Source: Polytrichum commune
Lineage: Eukaryota > Streptophyta > Polytrichopsida > Polytrichales > Polytrichaceae
Direction: 5' to 3'
DNA length: 60,000 nucleotides
Assembly: GCA_950295325.1 (NCBI GenBank)
Contig: OX485807.1
Span: forward strand, 40,084,440-40,144,439
The translations under genes were made by a program, and so were the position numbers. Below, in pieces: positions 1 to 11,270 of this stretch. Position 1 is the first letter of the stretch; every line of letters begins with the position of its first letter. The notes beneath the pieces are model-generated. The model saw only the letters and a list, made by a program, of their open reading frames with translations, did not search any database and had not been told where the DNA came from.

Positions 1-406
1 GTTTGTGACTCCTCTGTTCATGCATATCAAATCTACACTCTGGCGAATGGGTTTGTAAGCATGTTACAGTGGTCCTAGTTCTCATTGAGTATGGTCAAAG
101 AACCCAATGGATGTCCTCAGTAACATTGTATTACTGCAATAGGAGTTAAGAAAACATTTGTGGTGCCAGTGAGCAATGACGATCTTAACTTTTTTGAGCA
201 TCATATGCATAGTGGATGCCTATGCATTGTGCAAATCCTTTGGATTAATGACCTGGGGAGTGTGACATCTGCATACTTACAGGCATTCATCGACCAAATG
301 TGCCTTTCTGTTGTGTCTATTGAGTGTCCTACAAAGACCCTCCTCATTAGCTCTCCATGCAAGTGAGATCTTCCTGTTTCATAATTATTGTTGTCGTGTG
401 TTGCAG

Positions 407-3400
407 TCGTGGAACATGCTTATACACTTGCAAATGGCACCCAAAAGCAGGAGCTAGTATCCGAATTTTATTCTCCTGAGTTTCGACTCTTTAAGGGATT
501 GAATACCCCTGGCAAGGGCAGGTGAGAGACTGTCTTCAGATTTTAGATGAGGCTTGGAAAACCATAATGAGGGTATTGAGTCGGAGATATGATTCATTGA
601 AGCTTAGAACCTGATACATATATTCAATCTTGGTGGATAGGTTGCTGGAGTTTTTTACATCTGAATCTGCAGCAAAGAAAAGAGCAGTGCTGGAACATAT
701 GACATTAGCATTGCAACCTATTTTGGAGAAAGGCATTGTGGACCACACGATTATCCATCGGGCTATTGTGGAGTACTTGAGTGTTTCCAAGAAGGTACTC
801 AATTTTATAGACTTTTAACTTATTGTAGGATAACCCTACTCTTTTTAAAGAAAATGAACTACTCTTTTGCTGCCGTGGTTTGCTTGTTATGTTCAAGTGT
901 ATGATTTTGTGATGTTCTTTGCAGAGCATGATAGCAGAAATAGTGCAACAACTCTCTGGAGGGCTATTGGTACGAATGTTGCATACAAAGGATGGTGCCA
1001 AGATTGGTGTTACCTGTGTCATGCATGGTAATAACAAGGTGTGTCTCTATGTGCCATCTTTTGGACCAAATTTTGTGCTTGCATTTCTTTCTACATGGCA
1101 TGCTTCCACCATTACAGTTGTTTTTCCCCTGAAAATTACCTCCCAAGTAATAAGATGATACTTAGATCATCTTATCTCGTCAATATCCAGATCCTTAATA
1201 CTTTGTCGGGATCAACTAAAAACTGCCACTGGCATTCTGTATATGCAGGAAAGGAAAAAAATTATCAAAGGCATGAAGACCCATGTTGCTAAGGTCGCTC
1301 ATGATGATCATGGAAGTGTGGTAAGTTGTAGATTTTACGCTGTATATGTGTAGACCTTAAATTCTGTCACCTTTGCCAGAAGAAACGAACTGATTGTGTT
1401 GATTTTTATTATATTGCAAGACCTGGAAGTCTTGATGTATAAGGGAAACAATTTCTCACTTCAATCTCAATTCTGATTGTCTTTGCAGGTGTTGCTGGCA
1501 ATTCTGGATGTTGTTGATGACACAAAACTTGTGAACAAGGTTAGTCACTACTGTAAATTCTATGTGAAGGTTAGTTTCGTTCTGGTAAACCTCAGAATTC
1601 CTCATTATTCACAATTTTGTTCCATTCATTTCTGACTTACTGAGCTTGTCTGCAGATTATCATCAAGGAAGTTATGAAAGATCTCAAGGGCTTAGCATTG
1701 AGCAAGGTACAGTGGTTGAGGAGTGACAATGGAAGTTATTTATACCAATGAAACAAATATCCATGCCACAGTAGTTCTTATCTTTCTGAAAAGAATTAGG
1801 CTACCTGTGAATGTATGCTACATCCAGATGGCTCTTGGCTATCAGTACGTGTTGTATTTTTGAAACATCAAATTTCCAGACAATTTTTTTTCACTGCTCC
1901 TTGAGGTGATTTCTTTGCTTATGAAGAAATCACCTCAAATAATCTGAAGATAATCTAAACTGATAAATTCCTGTATTGTCCCAATTTGCAGGATGGGCGA
2001 CGCATCTTTTTGCATCTCCTTGCACCTCGAGTTCCTCGTTATTTCCCTCCAAGTGTGCTAGCTTCCTTGGAGCCTCCATCACTTGCAACATCAACTGATG
2101 GTAAGTAGTATGACAGGTTGTAAGGAGTGGAGAGCTGTATTGGGAGCTTGTATGTTGAAGGTTGGAATGTAGTAGAATTTCTTGTCAGGTATGTTCCTCC
2201 AGTTGTAGGTCATTGATCTGGAACATGTATTTCTACTGGGGTTGTGCACAGTGCAGGATGCAGCACCTGAAGAGGAGGATGCAGCGCCTGAAGAGGAGGA
2301 TGCACCCCCTGTTGCTCCCAAAAAGAAAGCTTCCAAAAAAACTTTAAAAAAAGGTTCTCATTCTCATGGTTCACAACTGAGCTTCACAACTCCATGGTTT
2401 GTTGTTGCATAACTTGTTGCTTGACTTTTATATGCAAAGGGACTTTGCACTGATATAGTTGTCTTGCTTGTTCCAGAAACTGGTGATGGTGGTCCAGAAC
2501 CTATGGATGAAGATGAGGACGAGGATGAAGATGGGGAAGGGGCCACAGGTATCAGCAAGAAAGATCCTTCTGTGAGGAGATCCGAGTTGCTTCTGAAGAG
2601 TGGTTTGGCAAAGGTGAACTCTATTTCTGAAATGCATTACAACCTTTTTTTTGAAGTATCAGTATTATTGTAACTTCGGATGCGCATGTGTGTGTCAATC
2701 TCCAGGTGTCTATACCAGCTTGCAAGTATCTCTTGACAATAATTCAGTTTCTAGAGTTCTAGCTGTGCTTATAGGAACCACTTTGTAACCAGTTCTAAAG
2801 TTCATTCTGGTTTCAGCTGTGGAACCAGTATGTCTAAGAGATTTAAGCAGTCACACCGAATTTTGCTTTTATTTAGTGGATTACTATATAGTGTAAAATA
2901 GTAGCTCTCAATCTTCTAATGAACGCCACTGTTTGTGGACAATTGTGTAGGAATTGGCTGAGGTTTGTAGAGCTAATGCAAAAGAGATGCTTCAGTCTCA
3001 ATGGGGCACAGATGTGATTTTTGAGGTACGTATCTGCTTTTCTCCTCGGCTCCTATAGGTAGCAAGTGGAGGACTTATGTGTGACCTGATACTTGAATGT
3101 CTTGTACAATCCTTTTCATACTTCTCTACATCTTAAAGTCATGTATGTATATCCAACAGGTTGCTATGGGTGGGGTTGATGGAGAGCTATGGAGAACAAT
3201 GCCTACTGCAGTGATGTCTATTCACAAAGAGATTGCTGATCTAGCAACCTTACCACCGCAAGGAACAGGCTTAGAGGAAGAGAAAGATGAACATGTTATG
3301 GAGCAGTATTTCTCAAGCCGCACGATTCGTAGATTGATTTTGGAATCCAAACCCCCTCCAGAAGGAATTAGTGGTCAATCTTTCTCTGCTCTTTTCTGGG

Positions 3401-3855
3401 ATGTAGCTTTGAAGGGAAAATGCAGGCGTTGGGCTCAAGGTCACAGGTAATTTTTGCATATTCACAACATGTCAATTAAACAGATTATTAAAATTGTCGT
3501 TCTTGTTTCTAAAAATAACCAGTTGTGGACGTGAGAATTATCCTTGCATGGAATTACATGCTTATTCTATTTTGCCCATGCCCTTCTTCTCATGTTGCAA
3601 CTTTTATGACATACATTCCAATCTCTGCACCATTCTTCTTGATGCTTGTTAGACCCAAGTCTTTTTGAAATAAAAGTGATGCCTTTCCTGATGTAATCTC
3701 CATCTTGGTGCTGCAGTGCGAAGGTTGTTGGAGGCTATAGGGAATGTGGAGATGCATCTACGAAAAAGGCTGCACAAGCTGAGATTCAAGGACTGATAGA
3801 TCAAGGTGTTCTAAAAGTAGGAACAACCTCACACCAGAACGGCAAGAGGATATAG
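407..3855 (+). CDS. PUM24: Pumilio homolog 24 / Puf6-type nucleolar RNA-binding protein, C-terminal 12 exons
   Basis: The exons I place are 407-521, 641-794, 925-1038, 1249-1320, 1489-1539, 1656-1706, 1992-2100, 2252-2353, 2477-2613, 2951-3025, 3160-3446 and 3717-3855. All use GT-AG borders, and the joined frame is open for 467 codons to TAG at 3853-3855. The 5' part, about 190 residues by comparison with the family, lies left of the window. The protein reads like the PUF-type Puf6/KIAA0020/PUM24 family: helical repeats (VEHAYTLANG, LEFFTSESAAKKRAVLEHM, DHTIIHRAIVEYL, HDDHGSVVLLAILD), then the CPL domain (DGRRIFLHLLAPRVPRYFPP). An acidic/lysine linker follows (exons 8-9, EEEDAAPEEEDAPP), then a conserved tail ending near GISGQSFSALFWDVA. 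Family members act in the nucleolus in pre-rRNA processing and 60S assembly; that role is inferred from family membership. Exon 8 is taken to start at 2252 because a later AG would bring in a stop. Confidence 0.93.
1901..1938. repeat. Perfect 15-bp inverted repeat in a PUM24 intron
   Basis: TTGAGGTGATTTCTT (1901-1915) is followed by an 8-base loop and its exact reverse complement (1924-1938), inside the intron 1707-1991. It would form a strong small hairpin in the pre-mRNA. No known small RNA is recognised. Confidence 0.8.
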
Positions 3856-4807
3856 TGACATGGACGATCTTGGTAAAGACAACACACTTCCATAGCTGGA
3901 GTCTGGTATCCTAGTTTGTGTGGACCAGCAATTAATTTTAGTTTCTGGGTTGAGATTCAGTTAAGTAGAATTCAGGCAAATTTTGAGAAATCAGAAGCAA
4001 TCAATGATCTTCTCATGAGTAAAATGCTGAAGTGAGTTGTGTGTGTTCTGTAACACGGATCATAGTCTAGGTCAATCATTGAGCAAGTGTTTTTAGTAAG
4101 CCAGTTTCTACAGGATGATTTTCCCCCTTGTGCAAGTCCCCTGACTTAGCAATTCAGATTCCCATGTCTTTAGAATGCTGAATGGAGGTGTTGAAGTGGG
4201 AGAGTGAAAAGTTGCAGGCTTCATGAAACGTTGAAGTCCTTACAAGTTGAAACCACCTGGAGCTCCATCATGTTGTCCTCGTGTGTCTAGGATCTAGTCT
4301 GATCATTTTATATTTGAAAATATTGTGAGCAGCGTTAAAAATTGCTAGTCTGCAGTTCCCATTGGAAGTACTAGCCCATGCCAATAGGCAATTGAGGAGT
4401 ATTTGAGCTCTGCTGATGTGTACAAGTACAGTGTCCCCAACTGCAGTAAAGAAAAAGTAAAAGCAAAAACTCGCAATTGGGTGGTAGTAAGTGTGCTTCT
4501 ATGTGCTTTGTTAGATGAAGCACCAGCTAAGTATTTTAACCAAGTGGATTTGAATCGGAAAATAGTGTACCGGACTGAGCTTATGATGAAGCTCAAAAGC
4601 TCGCTCTTCAAGTCCAAAGATATCTCATTTTGAAATGAAGACCAAAAGAATGCGTTTTAACAAATTGTGTGGCAGAAATCTCAGTTATCCTGTGTTTAAA
4701 CCACTCATCTGTCAATTAAACTTAGATACTCATACAGTGTAGGCTCAAGTAAAGTGCAATATTACAGGCGAATATGAAGCATATTTTGTATATGGACTTT
4801 ATTTGTA
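3856..4807. other. Intergenic region between the convergent PUM24 and plastid-protein genes
   Basis: This stretch holds the presumed 3' UTRs of the two convergent genes. A 76-codon open frame at 4403-4633 (+) has no recognisable motif and no splice-supported extension, so it is not called a gene. Nothing else is seen. Confidence 0.5.
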
Positions 4808-6665
4808 TCAAGACCAAGGTGCTAGCAACCAAGTACCAACAATTTTGGAGCAGGTTGCGACAAAGTTGGGGTCTTTTAACTTACATGCTGCATATATAAG
4901 CTGTGCAGTTTGCGATACTGTGATTGAGATAGCAATGTTCCTCATTCTCTTGAACAGCCTTATGAACTCGGTGGCAAGGTTAAGCATCATTTCTTCCTCC
5001 TTCTCGACACCTTCCATGATGTCAGATCGATTCTCAGTTGTGAGATTTGCAAGCTGTTCGAGTGGTTCTGAGGCTTTCACTGCCAAGTAGCTTATGGCAA
5101 AAGAATCAAAAGAAACAAGCATCAACACTAACTTGGAAAAATTCGGCGGTTGTGTTTTGAAAACTTCGAGCAAAGGCCCCAATATTCCTCTTACGCATGT
5201 CAATGCCAAAGCTACAGCTGCAACCTGCCAGTATTTACGCAATTATAAGATTTGGATTAGAATTTTGCATCATAGGTTCTTGTAATTGGCAATGTGGTGC
5301 ATTATTAGCATGTAAAGCTAGTGCACTTCTCAGAAGGACTGGTTGAATTTTGTGACCAGTTGATTGAAATTCTAGATAGGACAATAGACATGGGTTTGTG
5401 CACCTGTCTGAGAGTCCGAGACAGTTCTTGAATTTTGGTCCGTTTTTTCTTCTCAATGTAGCAGAAGAGGCCCATGAGCTCTTTACTCACTTTAATTACA
5501 TAGCCCTACAAGCATATAAGAACTGATTAGCTGTTCCTTATTCCAAGTTAAAGATACATTTGGACGGTTATAGGATTGTGTGCCCTTTGTTCGGAGCTTA
5601 TCATTCAAGGAGCACTACACTCATTCTGAGCATGATTGATTTCATATGATTGTAAATAAGGAATAATTCACAGACGATTGAACCGCAAAGTAGTTTAAAA
5701 CCAACAGATTTGTAAGGGGGCAGTCCCCTGCCCTTGAAGTCCATACAGAAAGAGGATAGAAGGAAACCCACAGTTTTCAGCATTGATTGGAATACTATGG
5801 GTCTAAATCAAACATTATTCTTTATAGGACACCTATATTTGAGTGGTACGCAGTTGAATGTAAATCTAAGAAGTAACACAAGAACACATGTGTTTGAACA
5901 AGATTGGATTACGTACTTGCTCAAAATTTGAGCGAGGGAATTATCGCATACGTCCATACCTCACATCCATCCAACATAAGAACTTGACACCCTATAGGTT
6001 TGTTGCAGATTCGTCTCAAATGGCCTCGAGTACACTAATTCGGGGTCTTTAAAGCTAAATCCAGTGTCAAATCAACTAAAGAAAACTAACCTCCAGGCTG
6101 CATTCTATTTCAGGGTATTTTTTGTTGGATGAATGAGTGGTACGCTCGTATGCGATAATTCCCTCGCCCTAAAAGTTTGGTAATTGTGCCTTATACAGTG
6201 CAGATGGCTCGAGAGTAATAATACCTTGTCAACAACCTCAAGTGTGCTGGAGTCTGGGTCCTCATCTCCTCGGTCCCCTGGAGTGTAGTCATGGTGGTGA
6301 GCTGCGTGAGGCTTGGAAGACTCGCTTTGGCACTTAGAGTTTGTGAAACTCAACAATTTCGTACGCTGGCGCTTACATTTATTGTTGCCAAATGCGCACC
6401 CAAGACACAATGTTGGGCATCTGGACAAAGGCGGGGCACTTCGACAAGGGCATGCAATCTGATAACTGCACATCCCCCTCCCTCGGATTCTCAAACTTGG
6501 ACGAAGGTTCGTTTGGATTCCAAAGTGCTCGAAAACATGTGCATTTAATTTGTGTGTTCCACAGCGCATTTGCAGGCTCGGTTGGCAACGTGTGTCTGGT
6601 CTAAGCGATCCCACATGAAGTGGATCATGAAATCCGGCTCTCGACAATTGCGATGGGAAGGCCAT
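4808..6665 (-). CDS. Two-exon gene for an unrecognised, probably plastid-targeted membrane protein
   Basis: Exon 1 is 6665-6225 and exon 2 is 5224-4808, joined across a GT-AG intron (donor AAG/GTATTA, acceptor CTGGCAG/GTT) in phase 0, giving 285 residues. The start has a good plant context (AAGAATGGC). Residues 1 to about 115 are rich in Ser, Arg and Cys and poor in acidic residues, as in a chloroplast transit peptide. A His/Asp-rich segment follows (AAHHHDYTPGDRGDEDPDSS, about 121-140). Exon 2 begins with a hydrophobic stretch (about 148-169), has a second at about 179-200, a charged amphipathic helix (about 211-241), then another apolar stretch (about 243-260). I do not recognise the family. 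Support is the clean splice join, the length of both frames and the amphipathic pattern. The intron holds a MITE (5931-6170). A chance pair of ORFs is possible but less likely. Confidence 0.62.
5931..6170. mobile_element. MITE, GAGGGAATTATCG family, copy 1 (in an intron)
   Basis: A 240-bp element with long terminal inverted repeats: the left end AGCGAGGGAATTATCGCATA pairs with the right end, and similarity continues to a shared ATCCATCCAAC segment. It is flanked by CAAAATTTG and AAAAGTTTG, a possible imperfect 9-bp duplication of the Mutator type. Related copies lie at about 24645-24905 (opposite orientation) and 51567-51819, sharing the interior CAAATCAACTAAA and the CTATAG/AACAAACC region. 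No coding capacity. Confidence 0.8.
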
Positions 6666-7294
6666 TCTTAATTTGCTTTCAGTTTACAACTTGAACGTCA
6701 TTCTTGGGTCAATACACGAGATCTTGGGTTATCCTTCTTGGTGTGCGAGCAGGCAGGAGAATATCACACAGAAATTATCACGGCCCTTTCAAAATTTGAT
6801 ACCACGAGACCACTACATCAAATAGGGATCCAATTCCTGCCAACAGTAGCTATGGAAGAAGAAAAAAACACATGGTGAAACTGCTTCTGCACGACATGAA
6901 TTTGTTTAGCTGCGATGCTGAATCTTGCTGCAACTTAACAATGCAATCAATTTGGTCGACCTATCGCTGTCGTTCGCTCGCTTCCAAGCATTGCAAACCC
7001 TGTCTCTTGGGTCTTCTCTCTGGTGTTTGTAGAATTTAATCTTAGGAGATTTGTAGAATTGAATGTGGTTGAATTGTGTAGATTTGCCATCAAGGGTGGG
7101 AAGGTGTTGCTGTGAGAATGTCCCCTGAAATCTGGCCGTGCCCTGTCCTTTCACGAAACATGTATCCAAGTGCTCAAGCCAATACGGTATTCCATTTCGG
7201 TTCATCAGGGTGGGGATTTGCGAGCCCCCTGAATTTCTAGAAACCAAATTGCACCAAACATTGAGAAGGGATGCATGCAGACAACAACTCAAGT
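6666..7294. other. Upstream flank of the plastid-protein gene, no gene seen
   Basis: This holds the presumed promoter and 5' UTR of the minus-strand gene. A 128-codon minus-strand frame (7292-6906) has no recognisable domain and looks random. No clear repeat is seen. Confidence 0.4.
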
Positions 7295-8025
7295 AGACAT
7301 ACCCATTTCCGATAACTTAAGCAATTTCGCATAAGTGTAGTACAAATGTGATACTGGAGTGATTTCCCCCAGGTCTGGAAATGGATGTCACAACGTTTAA
7401 CCCACCCAGAAAATCATAATTTATTTCCAAGTTTTGAAATCACTGTTGAATTTCGAACGCAAGATTCTCTCCCAACCCATATTCATAGCATAAGTCGACT
7501 TGTTTTTGATATTTGGGAGACGAAAACTTGAGTACAATTAGTGTCCTTTTCAAGAAAAGCAAATTTGTGCCCTTTTAACTTACTTTTTTCCATCGCACCA
7601 AATGTGATGGCGGCATGTGTGCAACTTCACAGATTTTTCCATCGCGTTAGAAAATGACGGCTAGAGTAGAGGCATCCATAATTATTCACTTAAGAGTTTC
7701 TACGCCAGATTTGGAGAAGTATAAGGTGGTACAAAAAATTTCCGTGTTGGGAGATAGAAATTAGGAGAACTATAAAATTTTCAGTAATTTTAATCCTTAA
7801 ATTGAAAGTACTGTGAATTTTGAAGCCAAAAGTTGGCCTCAACATATTACCAATGTCTAGAGTTTGCCATAATTGCTCATTCCTCCTCACTTTAGCACTC
7901 AAAACTAGGACATCTGTCATGGCACTTTTAGTTTTGGCATGATCGAAATTCCAGTACCCTATTTCAATATCAAAACAATGGACTCTCTGTTAAGAATGTG
8001 GGGGTTATCGGAAATGGGTATGTCT
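7295..8025. repeat. 22-bp perfect inverted repeat pair, possible element ends
   Basis: Positions 7295-7316 and 8004-8025 are exact reverse complements (AGACATACCCATTTCCGATA plus two bases). The span of 731 bp fits a miniature transposon, but it overlaps the foldback at 7663-8507 without nesting cleanly, so the borders are uncertain. Short direct repeats of GATTGACCAC follow at about 8048-8085. Confidence 0.5.
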
Positions 8026-8507
8026 ATTCCATTTATTGACCCATTGACCACGATTGACCACGATTGACCATGATTGACCACTAACCCATTTCATATTCCA
8101 TATTCCATATTCCCAACCTTGTCCAAAATTTCAATACCCTATATACATTGCCGATACAGTCCTAATCAGGATTAAGAGCCTACACTATATAGAAAACTTT
8201 AGTAGGGTGGCCAACTTTGATTGAACTTTTTATCTTTGACACATGTCCTAGTCTTGAATGCTAAAGTGAGGAGGAATGAACGAATATAATGAGTGTTTAT
8301 GGTAGACTCTAGACATTGATAATATATTCAGACCAACTTTTGGCTTCAAAAATTCATAATAATTTCAATTTGAGGAATAAAATTACCAATAAAATTACAA
8401 TTTTCTTGATTTCTATCTTCCTACACGAGAAAAAATTGCACTGCCTTTTACTTCTCCAGACCTGGTGCACAAATTCTTAGGTGATTGGTTATGGGTGCCT
8501 CTACTCT
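7663..8507. mobile_element. Foldback-type element with about 280-bp inverted arms
   Basis: AGAGTAGAGGCATCCATAA at the left matches the reverse complement of the right end. The arms (about 7663-7945 and 8220-8507) share diverged inverted similarity, including the GGAGAAGTA.AAGG block, the CCAAAAGTTGG block and the CTCCTCACTTTAGCA block. No coding frame is seen. Divergence suggests an old insertion. Confidence 0.65.
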
Positions 8508-8900
8508 GAAAGGTGATCTGCAAACACAATATCAGACCTGGTGTTGAAGCCTAGCCAGAAAAGGCTGGCACCAAGGCGGTTATTGTGTTAAGTTTTTAAT
8601 TTTAATTTTAATTTTTAATTCTAAAATAAAACAACTTAAAAATTATAATTATAAATTTATAAAGAAGGCAAGGCGAAGCATGACAACTTGCTGGATAAGG
8701 TAGGGTCGGCTCGCACGGTCCAGCTCAGTGGAATGGCAACATGTCGGTAGAAGCTTCCGGTAGTCGGTTCCCAAGAAGGTTGGTTAGTCCCCATATCCTT
8801 CCCATCTCTAGGCTTGTTCTCACATTGGTTCTACATACCAATGACATGAAATGAAGTTGATTTTAAAGTCCATGAAACCGACAAGGTTAATGGGACTGAA
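8508..8900. other. AT-rich spacer, no gene seen
   Basis: It contains an AT-rich run (about 8590-8665) and then unremarkable sequence leading into the LINE remnant. No coding frame, repeat or RNA gene is recognised. Confidence 0.4.
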
Positions 8901-9860
8901 AGTACATTAAGAGGGTTTCAATCTACTAAATTCTCTAGAGTGGTGGAGTGCAGTAGCTTCCGTGAGATAGAGGCTAAAGTTAACTTGTTGGCCTATTTGA
9001 AAGAAAGACTTGAGGGTCCCTGGAACTACGTTTTCAAATAGTGATGGAAACTTATCTCTAGTGGGGTTGTATGAGGGACATTCCAGCACGAAATGTGCCT
9101 CATTTTCAACTGCATTATGGGAGCAAAAGTGGCATAGTCTAGTATATCTAGAGATAGGGATACTTGTCCATTATCCAGTTTCCATGGCAAGTATGTGGTT
9201 CGAGGTGTGGTAGGCAACAATGATCTTGCGTTGTGGTGGAGTCAATGGTTACTTCAAGTACAATTTGCATTCATATCTAAGAAAATCCTTGAGGTGGAGG
9301 TAATCTAGTTCCCTTCTAGAGAGGTGGACAGAGTTCCACTATTTAGCAAGAAAAACCCCCTTGATATCAACATATGTTGTTTTTGATGTGGTTGGATTGT
9401 TATAGGTTTCCTAATGAAATAAACCCCATGATGTCTTCCACATGGTTGGCGATTTTTACCAAGTGTTAAATCCTTGTTCGGCCAGGTGTTTGGATAGGGA
9501 GGTAGCTTTACTAACTAGCCAAGAGGGGGATAGCTGGGTGAGCTGTTGTTGAAAGTGCATAGTAAGCTTGAGAGAGTATAATTCTATAGGAAGTTCTCCA
9601 AATTGGTCTAGTAAGATATGATAGGTAGTTGAAGAACACAGTTTGATGTGAGACATCATATGCATCTTCATGCCTTTCTCAAAGACTTTCCAATGAGAGT
9701 ATTTCAAACTGCCTCCCCAAATTTCGGTGCCATATGTGAAAGTAGGAAGCACTAAAGCCTTGATTAGGTGAGATTTGAGCTCCCAACATGTGACGTTGAC
9801 TACCATTTCCTTCCTTAAAGTTTCCATCAATGCTTTCATACCTATGATCCCTTATCTTTT
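8900..9860 (-). pseudogene. LINE (non-LTR retrotransposon) ORF2 C-terminal remnant
   Basis: On the minus strand, 9839-9456 encodes the conserved region after the reverse transcriptase palm (LIKALVLPTFTYGTEIWGG, then a helix-rich stretch). Further downstream, around 9150-9060, a different frame gives CHFCSHNAVENEAHFVLEC, the CCHC-type zinc finger at the C-terminus of plant LINE ORF2, followed by PSYNPTRDKFPSLFEN. The two parts are in different frames with stops between, so this is a dead, 5'-truncated copy. Known family role: target-primed reverse transcription. No intact endonuclease or catalytic YADD region is in the window. Confidence 0.82.
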
Positions 9861-10108
9861 ACTAGATGGCTTATAGTAGCCATATGAATAAAAATCAATC
9901 CCAAGGTGTTTGTCGCAGCCTTTGCTAGTTCCCTTTAACTGATCTTCACCGAACCTCAACTCTAGCAAGTGTCACGAGCGCTAACCCTGTACATCCCACA
10001 CACACGCATGGTTAACTCCCAATACCTTGGACCCCCAAGCTCATAGCTTGGTGATCAACCCTCCTACACATGCATTCAAGACTTTCCCCTTTGTAGGTAG
10101 CCAATGGT
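9861..10108. other. Spacer between the LINE remnant and the TIR element
   Basis: No coding frame or repeat with a recognisable family is seen. Confidence 0.3.
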
Positions 10109-11270
10109 TACCGTACGTTAAGGGCAGCTTCGGCACAAAATAATTCTAAAAATAGATGCCGAAAATTTTGGAAAATTATTGACATTTTTTGCCGAATATA
10201 AAATTAATTAATTTTCAAAATTGCCGAAAAGTAAGAAATTTTGACTTCTCACTAGAATTTTACTTACACTGGAAGCATATATGAATTCTGAAGGAGAGAA
10301 GGTGCTCCTTTTGTAATCAAGCTCACTTACATTAGTCCACAAAGAATATGGGTCAAGAAGTAGCAAGACTCTAAGTGAGGCTTTTCAAATGTGTTGTACA
10401 CAATTTTTTGGAGCCCAATTGAGCATAGAAGATGAAGTTTTATAGAATTTTGTCCGACTAACAAAAGTTGAGAAATCAAGTAATCTTCCACCTCCAACAA
10501 GTTTTGTGTCAAAATAAGTCTTTATGCGAAAGATATGGACAAAACATTGCAGCCGTGTAAAGATCAAAAAATTAAAATGCGTTCATAACAGTTTTTCAGA
10601 GCTCATTTGTGCATAGAAGATCAACATTTTTGGAATTTTGTTGCTCTAAGAAAAGTTTAGAAATCAAGTAATATTCCACCTCCAACAAGTTTTGTGTCAA
10701 AATAAGTCTTTATGCGAAAGATATGGACAAAACATTGCAGCCGTGTAAAGATCAAAAAATTAAAATGCGTTCATAACAGTTTTTCGGAGCTCATTTGTGC
10801 ATAGAAGATCAACTTTTTTGGAATTTTGTTGCTCTAAGAAAAGTTTAGAAATCAAGTAATCTTCCACCTCCAACAAATTTTATGTCATTTGAAGACTCTA
10901 TGCAAAAGTTATGCGTGTTATAAAAATGAAGTCTAACTAGGTGCTTCACCTCAAACTTTACATATCCCATATGCATTGTTGAACACAACTCCACTCTACT
11001 TGTATAAAGCACAGAGCATTCTCAACTCTTCACAAAATCGTGAAAGATTTATATCTTTTGTAAAACTCTTCACACAAATTGTGAAATCGTGAATGAACAT
11101 CCTTGTTTACTGTTAGATAATAACTTCTTGGATGTGTGCCGAAATTGCATTATTAAACTATTTAAAATGCCGAAATTTTTAGTAATTTGTTTTTTGCCGC
11201 CGAACACTGTTTTTTTACTTTTAATAATTATTCGGCAAGAGAGCGCCGAAGCTGCCCTTAACGTACGGTA
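10109..11270. mobile_element. DNA transposon-like element with 26-bp terminal inverted repeats
   Basis: The left end TACCGTACGTTAAGGGCAGC (10109 onward) is the reverse complement of the right end (to 11270), and identity continues for about 26 bp to TTCGGC. GCCGAA motifs recur in the subterminal regions in opposite orientations at the two ends. Flanks allow either a TA duplication (ends inside CCGTACG) or GGT on both sides, so the superfamily is undecided. The centre holds a 188-bp tandem repeat. There is no transposase frame, so the element is non-autonomous. Confidence 0.85.
10411..10905. repeat. 188-bp tandem repeat, about 2.6 copies
   Basis: Units begin at 10411, 10599 and 10787, each with GAGC(C/T)CA(A/T)TTG.GCATAGAAGAT and later CTTCCACCTCCAACAA. 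The second and third units are nearly identical; the first is more diverged. The array lies inside the TIR element. Confidence 0.88.

Noticed and set aside
6906-7292. 128-codon minus-strand frame near the plastid-protein gene
   Set aside because: No motif, random-looking composition, no splice join that extends it.
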